In this document: one piece after another, positions 38,474 through 43,383 of the stretch
Numbering within the stretch: the stretch's first letter is position 1
Layout: each line of letters opens with the position of its first letter
Assembly: GCA_948766235.1 (NCBI GenBank)
Contig: CAQCFX010000010.1
Coordinates: 1 to 43,383 of the forward strand
DNA from: an uncultured Oscillospiraceae bacterium
GTDB lineage: Bacteria; Bacillota; Clostridia; Oscillospirales; Oscillospiraceae
Length of the DNA stretch: 43,383 nucleotides
Direction: 5' to 3'
Translations under genes and position numbers: made by a program
The notes under the pieces: generated by a model
Told to the model about the DNA's origin: nothing
What the model saw: only the letters and a program-made list of their open reading frames with translations
Databases searched by the model: none

Positions 38474-38481
38474 AATCCTGA

Positions 38482-38495
38482 TGTAAGCTCTTACA
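38482..38495. promoter_or_regulatory. LacI-type operator O2 (uxa side)
   Basis: TGTAAGCTCTTACA, a palindrome with arms TGTAAG/CTTACA. It sits immediately at the uxa transcription start, 158 bases from O1 at an allowed looping distance. Confidence 0.85.
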
Positions 38496-38589
38496 TTATA
38501 TGGCAGGCCGCGCCCAAGCGGATGATAAACTGTTTCCGTCCGCTGCCCGCGGATTTGCCCATTCGGGAACGAGAGGGTGAAGCGTTTTC

Positions 38590-40071
38590 ATGAAAACCTT
38601 TATCAAAATCCACCCCGGCGATTCGGTGGCGGTGGCCCTGGCGCCGCTGTCCGCGGGAGCTGTACTCCAGGTGGCCGGGCAGACGGTGACGCTGCTGGAG
38701 GACATTCCCCAGGGCCACAAATTTGCCTTGGCGGACATTCCGGCGGGCGGAGCGGTGATCAAGTACGGCGCGCCCATCGGCGCCGCCCAGGCGGACATTC
38801 CCGCCGGGGGCTGGGTGCACACCCACAACGTAAAAACCGGCCTGGGCGAGGTGCTGGACTATTCCTACCAGCCGGACAACGTCCCCCTAATGCCCACCGG
38901 CGACGCGCTGTTTCAGGGCTACCGCCGGGAGGACGGCCGGGCGGCGGTGCGCAACGAGGTTTGGATTATCCCCACCGTGGGCTGCGTCAACGACGTGGCC
39001 CGGGCCATTGAGCGGCTGTCCCAGAAGTTTAAGACGGGGACGGTGGACGGCATCTACGCCTTTCCCCATCCCTACGGCTGCTCCCAGATGGGGGAGGACC
39101 AGGAGAACACCCGGAAAATCCTGGCCGGACTCATCAACCACCCCAACGCCGGGGGCGTGCTGGTGCTGGGGCTGGGGTGTGAGAACAGCAATATCGACGT
39201 TTTGAAGCCCTATATTGGCCAATACAATGAAAACCGGGTGAAGTTCCTGGTGTGCCAGGAGTCGGACGACGAGATTGCCGACGGCGTGGCCCTGGTGGAG
39301 GAGCTGGCCGCCTATGCGGGCCGCTTCCGCCGGGAGCCCATCAGCTGCGGCGAGCTGGTGGTGGGCATGAAGTGCGGCGGGTCGGACGGGCTGTCCGGCA
39401 TCACCGCCAACCCCACCGTGGGGGCGTTCTCCGACCTGCTCATCTCCAAGGGCGGCACCACCGTGCTCACCGAAGTGCCCGAGATGTTCGGCGCGGAGAC
39501 CCTGCTGATGAACCGCTGTGAAAACGAGCGGATTTTCGCCGACACGGTGAAGCTGGTCAACGGCTTTAAGGACTATTTCACCCGCCATGGCCAGACTATC
39601 TATGAAAACCCCTCCCCCGGCAACAAGAAGGGGGGCATCTCCACCCTGGAGGACAAGTCCCTGGGCTGCACGCAGAAGTCGGGCAGCGCCCCGGTGTCCG
39701 GCGTGCTCTCCTACGGCGAGCCGGTGGAGCGGCGGGGGCTGAACCTGCTCAGCGCGCCGGGCAACGATCTGGTGGCGTCCACCGCGCTGGCGGCGGCGGG
39801 GGCCCACATTGTGCTGTTTACCACCGGGCGGGGCACTCCCTTCGCCTCGCCGGTGCCCACGGTGAAAATTGCCAGCAACTGCGCCCTGGCGGAAAAGAAG
39901 GGAAACTGGATTGACTTCAACTGCGGCGTGCTGGTGGAGGACGGCTCGGTGGCCGAGCTTGGGGAGAAGCTGTTTGATTTTGTGCTGGAGGTGGCTTCCG
40001 GCAAGCCCGTTAAGGCGGAGCTGGCCGGGTTCCACGACATGGCAATTTTCAAGCAGGGCGTAACATTATAA
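38590..40071 (+). CDS. uxaA: Altronate dehydratase
   Basis: A 493-aa protein with the two-part UxaA layout: an N-terminal SAF-like domain (1 to about 95, ending GGWVHTHNVKTGLGE) and a large C-terminal catalytic domain (about 110-490) containing EVWIIPTVGCVNDVA, HPYGCSQMGED and MKCGGSDGLSGITANP. It dehydrates D-altronate to 2-keto-3-deoxygluconate in galacturonate breakdown, using a metal in the cytosol. The ATG at 38590 follows GAGAGGG at a slightly long spacing. It is the first gene of the uxa operon under LacI-type control. Confidence 0.96.
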   Translation: MKTFIKIHPGDSVAVALAPLSAGAVLQVAGQTVTLLEDIPQGHKFALADIPAGGAVIKYGAPIGAAQADIPAGGWVHTHNVKTGLGEVLDYSYQPDNVPLMPTGDALFQGYRREDGRAAVRNEVWIIPTVGCVNDVARAIERLSQKFKTGTVDGIYAFPHPYGCSQMGEDQENTRKILAGLINHPNAGGVLVLGLGCENSNIDVLKPYIGQYNENRVKFLVCQESDDEIADGVALVEELAAYAGRFRREPISCGELVVGMKCGGSDGLSGITANPTVGAFSDLLISKGGTTVLTEVPEMFGAETLLMNRCENERIFADTVKLVNGFKDYFTRHGQTIYENPSPGNKKGGISTLEDKSLGCTQKSGSAPVSGVLSYGEPVERRGLNLLSAPGNDLVASTALAAAGAHIVLFTTGRGTPFASPVPTVKIASNCALAEKKGNWIDFNCGVLVEDGSVAELGEKLFDFVLEVASGKPVKAELAGFHDMAIFKQGVTL

Positions 40072-40089
40072 GAAAGGCGGGCAATCACC

Positions 40090-41583
40090 ATGAAACAGCT
40101 CAACTATCAAACCCTGAAGGAGACCGGCTATCAGGGCTATATCCTGGAACAGGCGCCGGAAAAGGTGCTCCAGTTCGGCGAGGGCAATTTCCTGCGGGCC
40201 TTTGTCAACTACTGGTTCGATGTGGCCAACGAGCGGGCCGGCTGGAACGGCAAGTGCGTGCTGGTGCAGCCCATCGCCCCGGGCCTGGCCAAGCTCATCA
40301 ACGACCAGCAGGGGCTGTACACCCTCTACCTCCGGGGCCGGGAGAACGGCGAGAAAGTGGACGCCAAGCGGGTGATTTCCTCCGTGTCCCGCTGCCTCAA
40401 CCCCTATGAGCAGGAGGGGTTTGACGCCATGATGGAGGTGGCCGTCTCCGATGATTTGGAATACGTGGTTTCCAACACCACCGAGGCCGGCATTGTGTAC
40501 GACCCCGCCTGCCAGCTCGACCACACCCCCGCCTCCTCCTTCCCCGGCAAGCTCACCCAGGTGCTCTACCGCCGCTGGCAGGCGGGCAAGGGCGGACTGA
40601 TGATTTTGTCCTGCGAGCTGATTGACAACAACGGCAAGGAGCTGCTCAAGTGCGTCAACCAGTACGTGGAGCAGTGGGGGCTGGAGGACGGCTTCCAAAA
40701 GTACGTCAACGAGGAGTGCACCTTCTGCTCCACTCTGGTGGACCGCATTGTGCCCGGCCGGGTGAAGGACGCGGACGAGGCGGCCAAAATGGAGCAGGCC
40801 AACGGCTATCACGACGAGCTGATTGACGTGGGCGAGGTGTTCGGCGTGTGGAACATCGAGGGTCCGGCCTGGCTGGAGGAGAAGCTGCCCTTCAAGGCGG
40901 CGGGAGTGAACTGCCCCGTGGTGCCCGACGTCACCCCCTATAAGAAGCGGAAGGTGCGCATTCTCAACGGCGCTCACACCGGCTTTGTGCTGGGGGCATA
41001 TCTGGCGGGCTTTGACATTGTGCGCGACTGTATGCAGGACGACACGGTGCGCGGCTTTATGAACAAGATGCTCTATGATGAGGTCATCCCCACCCTGCCC
41101 CTGGACAAAAAGGATTTGGAGGACTTTGCCGGGGCGGTGCAGGACCGGTTCAACAATCCCTTCGTGGACCACGAGCTGATGAGCATCTCCCTGAACTCCA
41201 CCTCCAAGTGGCGGGCGCGGAACCTGCCCTCCCTGCTGGAGTACGTGCAGGCCAAGGGGGAGCTGCCCTCCTGCCTTGCCATGAGCTTTGCCGCCTACGC
41301 TGCCTTCTTCTCCAACGATATCCAGGCGCTGAACGACAAGGGCCTGGTGTGCCGCCGCCCCAAGGGGAACGAGTACGTCTGCTCCGACGACCGCTGGGTG
41401 CTGGAGTTCTACTATGAGCACCGGGACGACAGTGCGCAGCAGCTGATCCACGCCGTGATGACCAACGAGCGGATGTGGGGCCGGGACCTGACTCAGATTG
41501 CCGGCTTTGAGCAGGCCGCAGCCGCTGGCTTGAAGCTGATCCGGGAGCAGGGCGCGGCGGCCGCCTTTGCCGCCTGCCTGTAA
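40090..41583 (+). CDS. uxaB: Tagaturonate reductase (altronate oxidoreductase)
   Basis: A 497-aa member of the mannitol dehydrogenase-type family that reduces D-tagaturonate to D-altronate with NADH. The N-terminal nucleotide-binding region begins KVLQFGEGNFLRAFVNYW. The C-terminal domain has the family block KKRKVRILNGAHTGFVLGAYL with the catalytic lysine/asparagine/histidine region. It starts 18 bases after uxaA behind AAAGGCGGG. It supplies the substrate for UxaA. Confidence 0.96.
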   Translation: MKQLNYQTLKETGYQGYILEQAPEKVLQFGEGNFLRAFVNYWFDVANERAGWNGKCVLVQPIAPGLAKLINDQQGLYTLYLRGRENGEKVDAKRVISSVSRCLNPYEQEGFDAMMEVAVSDDLEYVVSNTTEAGIVYDPACQLDHTPASSFPGKLTQVLYRRWQAGKGGLMILSCELIDNNGKELLKCVNQYVEQWGLEDGFQKYVNEECTFCSTLVDRIVPGRVKDADEAAKMEQANGYHDELIDVGEVFGVWNIEGPAWLEEKLPFKAAGVNCPVVPDVTPYKKRKVRILNGAHTGFVLGAYLAGFDIVRDCMQDDTVRGFMNKMLYDEVIPTLPLDKKDLEDFAGAVQDRFNNPFVDHELMSISLNSTSKWRARNLPSLLEYVQAKGELPSCLAMSFAAYAAFFSNDIQALNDKGLVCRRPKGNEYVCSDDRWVLEFYYEHRDDSAQQLIHAVMTNERMWGRDLTQIAGFEQAAAAGLKLIREQGAAAAFAACL

Positions 41584-41586
41584 GGC

Positions 41587-43002
41587 ATGGCGCAGGTATC
41601 CCGGCGGGACGAGGAGTTTCGCCAATATGCCCTCACCGCCCCGCCCATGCGCACCCTGCTGACGGTGTGCGCTCCTTTGGCGCTCTATCAGGCGCTGCAG
41701 TCCATCTTCAAGATACTGGACGCGCTGATGGCCGCCCATATCAGCTCCAGCGCGGTGTCGGCGGTGGCCTGCCTGAGCCAGATTACCCTGATGATTACCG
41801 CGCTGGGCTCCGGCCTGGCCGTGGGCGGAAGCATCAAAATCTCGGAAGCCTACGGCCAGGGGGAGTATGAGCTGGTGCACCGGCGCACAGCCACCCTCTA
41901 TGCCATGGCCACGCTGGTCAGCCTGCTGGTGGCGGTCACCCTGATTCCCTTTGCCCAGCCCTTTTTGCGCCTGCTCCATACCCCTGAGGAGCTGATTGCC
42001 GCCGGGGCGGGGTACTTTCGGGTGGAAATTTTGTGCCTGGTGGTGAATTTTTTCAACACCGTGTATATCGCCATTGAGCGCAGCCGGGGCCACGCCAAGA
42101 AGATACTGGTCATCAACGCGGCGGTCATTGTGGTCAAGCTGGGCTTGTCCGCCCTGTTTGTCTACGGTTTGGACGGGGGCGTGACGGCGATTGCGGCGGC
42201 CACCCTCATCAGCCAGCTGGCCCTTTTGGGCTACGCCCTGTTCAGCATGGCCCGGGACAGCGGGGCCTTTCGCTTCAGCGCTGGGAGCATCCACCTGAAG
42301 GGGGCCACTGTGCTGCCCATTTTGAACCTGTCCTACCCGGTGGCGGCGGAAAAGATGCTCTTTGCCGCGGGCAAGGTGGTGGTCAACTCCATGTCCGGCC
42401 GGTATGGGGAGCTGACCGTAGGGGCGCTGGGCATCTCCAACAACATCGGCGGGCTGACCACCGGCTGGCACGCGGGAATGCTGGATGGGGCCTGCGCCCT
42501 CATCAGCCAGAACCGAGGGGCGGGGAAGTACCGCCGTACCTTGCAGCTGTATGGCTGCCTGCTGCTGGTGGATGTGGCCATCGGCGCTGTGGGCCTGGCC
42601 GTAATGTCCTGGGCGCTGCCCTGGATGGCCCAGGTGTTCGCCCAGTCCAAGCAGCAGTTCGACCCTGGGTTTTGTGAGATGATTGTCTCCATCCACCGCT
42701 GGGAGATGTTGGGCTATCTCACCCTGGGGGTGAACTCGGCCACCCTGGCCCTGCTGCTGGGATATGGCTGCACCAAGCTGACCTTGGTGCTGAATGTGGC
42801 GCGGGTATTTCTGTTTCGGGTGCCCGTGCTGTGGGCGCTGCAAAGCTTTACCGCCCTGGGGACGGAGGCGGTGGGGCTGACAATGATGATCAGCAACATC
42901 TGCGCGGGGCTGTCCGCCGCGGCGGCGGCCATTCCGGTGGTGCGCCGCATCCGCCGCTGGGAGGCGGAATCCCAAAGTGAATCTATGCCGGAAGGCGAAT
43001 AA
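41587..43002 (+). CDS. MATE-family transporter
   Basis: A 471-aa membrane protein with 12 predicted helices in two six-helix halves, the MATE arrangement (LALYQALQSIFKILDALMAA at the first half and SYPVAAEKMLFAAGKVV at the second). MATE proteins normally export drugs or metabolites against Na+ or H+. It starts four bases after the uxaB stop with a weak ribosome binding site, probably by translational coupling. A MATE exporter inside a uronate operon is unexpected, since uptake would be by MFS, TRAP or ABC systems. It may export an inhibitory catabolite or be a recent insertion. Confidence 0.9.
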   Translation: MAQVSRRDEEFRQYALTAPPMRTLLTVCAPLALYQALQSIFKILDALMAAHISSSAVSAVACLSQITLMITALGSGLAVGGSIKISEAYGQGEYELVHRRTATLYAMATLVSLLVAVTLIPFAQPFLRLLHTPEELIAAGAGYFRVEILCLVVNFFNTVYIAIERSRGHAKKILVINAAVIVVKLGLSALFVYGLDGGVTAIAAATLISQLALLGYALFSMARDSGAFRFSAGSIHLKGATVLPILNLSYPVAAEKMLFAAGKVVVNSMSGRYGELTVGALGISNNIGGLTTGWHAGMLDGACALISQNRGAGKYRRTLQLYGCLLLVDVAIGAVGLAVMSWALPWMAQVFAQSKQQFDPGFCEMIVSIHRWEMLGYLTLGVNSATLALLLGYGCTKLTLVLNVARVFLFRVPVLWALQSFTALGTEAVGLTMMISNICAGLSAAAAAIPVVRRIRRWEAESQSESMPEGE

Positions 43003-43025
43003 ATAATTATGAAGGAGTGAATCCC

Positions 43026-43383
43026 ATGACTGCTTTTATGGACCGGGACTTTCTGCTGAAGTCCGAGACGGCGAAGGCGCTGTACCACGAGCACGGGGAG
43101 AAGATGCCCATCATCGACTACCACTGCCACATCAACCCCATGGAGATATACGAGGACAAGCGGTACGAGACGATTACGGAGGTATGGCTTGGGGGAGACC
43201 ACTACAAGTGGCGCGCCATGCGCTCCTGCGGGGTGGCGGAGCGGTACATCACCGGGGACGCGTCGCCGGCGGAGAAGTTCCAGAAGTGGGCGGAGACTAT
43301 GCCCAACCTGATTGGCAATCCGCTGTACCACTGGACGCACCTGGAGCTTCAGCGGTATTTCGGCATCACCGAGCCCCTCACCG
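43026..43383 (+). CDS. uxaC: Glucuronate/galacturonate isomerase, N-terminal part
   Basis: The ATG at 43026 has GAAGGAG eight bases upstream, and the frame runs open off the window edge (119 complete codons). The sequence shows the UxaC N terminus: FMDRDFLLKSETAKALY, the metal-binding YHCHINPMEIYED, and WLGGDHYKWRAMRSCGV. The complete enzyme is about 465 aa and converts galacturonate to tagaturonate, the first step ahead of UxaB and UxaA. It completes the three-step uronate route in one operon. Confidence 0.95.
   Translation, partial: MTAFMDRDFLLKSETAKALYHEHGEKMPIIDYHCHINPMEIYEDKRYETITEVWLGGDHYKWRAMRSCGVAERYITGDASPAEKFQKWAETMPNLIGNPLYHWTHLELQRYFGITEPLT

Noticed and set aside
40066..42975. 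969-codon minus-strand frame opposite uxaB and the MATE gene
   Set aside because: Histidine/glutamine-rich shadow of high-GC codons, with no domain. The opposite strand encodes clear enzymes.

Overview
The window comes from a high-GC, endospore-forming, Gram-positive gut anaerobe. It most resembles the Oscillospiraceae (Flavonifractor, Pseudoflavonifractor and Lawsonibacter type), although no 16S gene is present to confirm this. The evidence is the complete spoIIA operon, the spoIIGA-sigE pair followed by sigG, a T-box leader on valS, purine-rich ribosome binding sites, SLH-domain surface export, sigma-A promoters, and uxaA/uxaB/uxaC for galacturonate use. No tRNA, rRNA, CRISPR array or recognisable transposase was seen.

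Layout. 1-577 is AT-rich or repeat-bearing non-operonic DNA with two tiny hydrophobic ORFs and a strong terminator. 578-4925 (+) holds a chloramphenicol-acetyltransferase-like gene followed by an asymmetric heterodimeric ABC exporter of the BmrC/BmrD type. 5095-6243 (+) is a PAS plus degenerate GGDEF protein behind a structured leader. 6312-8473 (-) is a FapA-like (DUF342) protein with a stand-alone CheY-like receiver. 8667-13877 (-) is a LytTR response regulator, a soluble AgrC-type kinase and a second ABC exporter pair. 14021-18600 (+) is an OmpR-type regulator, a TfoX-C-like small protein, an ABC ATPase, two paralogous permeases and a histidine kinase. 18677-20768 (+) is the radical SAM / DUF4130 pair of presumed DNA metabolism genes. 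Convergent to it, 20781-23432 (-) is a LuxE-LuxC pair (fatty acyl reduction without luciferase) followed by a small frameshifted gene. 23534-25998 (-) is spoIIGA-sigE-sigG. 26177-27901 (-) is a secreted protein with 49 cysteines in metal-site-like repeats and SLH domains. 28478-31135 (+) is valS under a T-box. 31254-32730 (+) is spoIIAA-spoIIAB-sigF. 32769-35710 (-) holds an AT-richer GNAT gene, a duplicated scrap of glnS, a YbaK deacylase and glnS. 35811-36956 (-) is a lipoprotein. 37284-38285 (-) is a LacI-family regulator, divergent from uxaA-uxaB-MATE-uxaC (38590 to the window end, +), with matched operators at both promoters.

Regulatory DNA is unusually readable here. There are two near-perfect parS sites (12464 and 36983), a Spo0A-box-like direct repeat ahead of spoIIGA, a sigma-F/G-like promoter ahead of sigG, paired LacI operators, and two copies of a 31-bp palindrome between the cysteine-rich gene and valS. 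A hairpin repeat is present at both ends of the window with compensatory base changes.

The best candidates for undescribed biology are the LuxE-LuxC-small protein operon, the cysteine/histidine-rich SLH protein, the radical SAM/DUF4130 pair with its palindromic operator, and the glnS 3-prime-end duplication that brackets ybaK.
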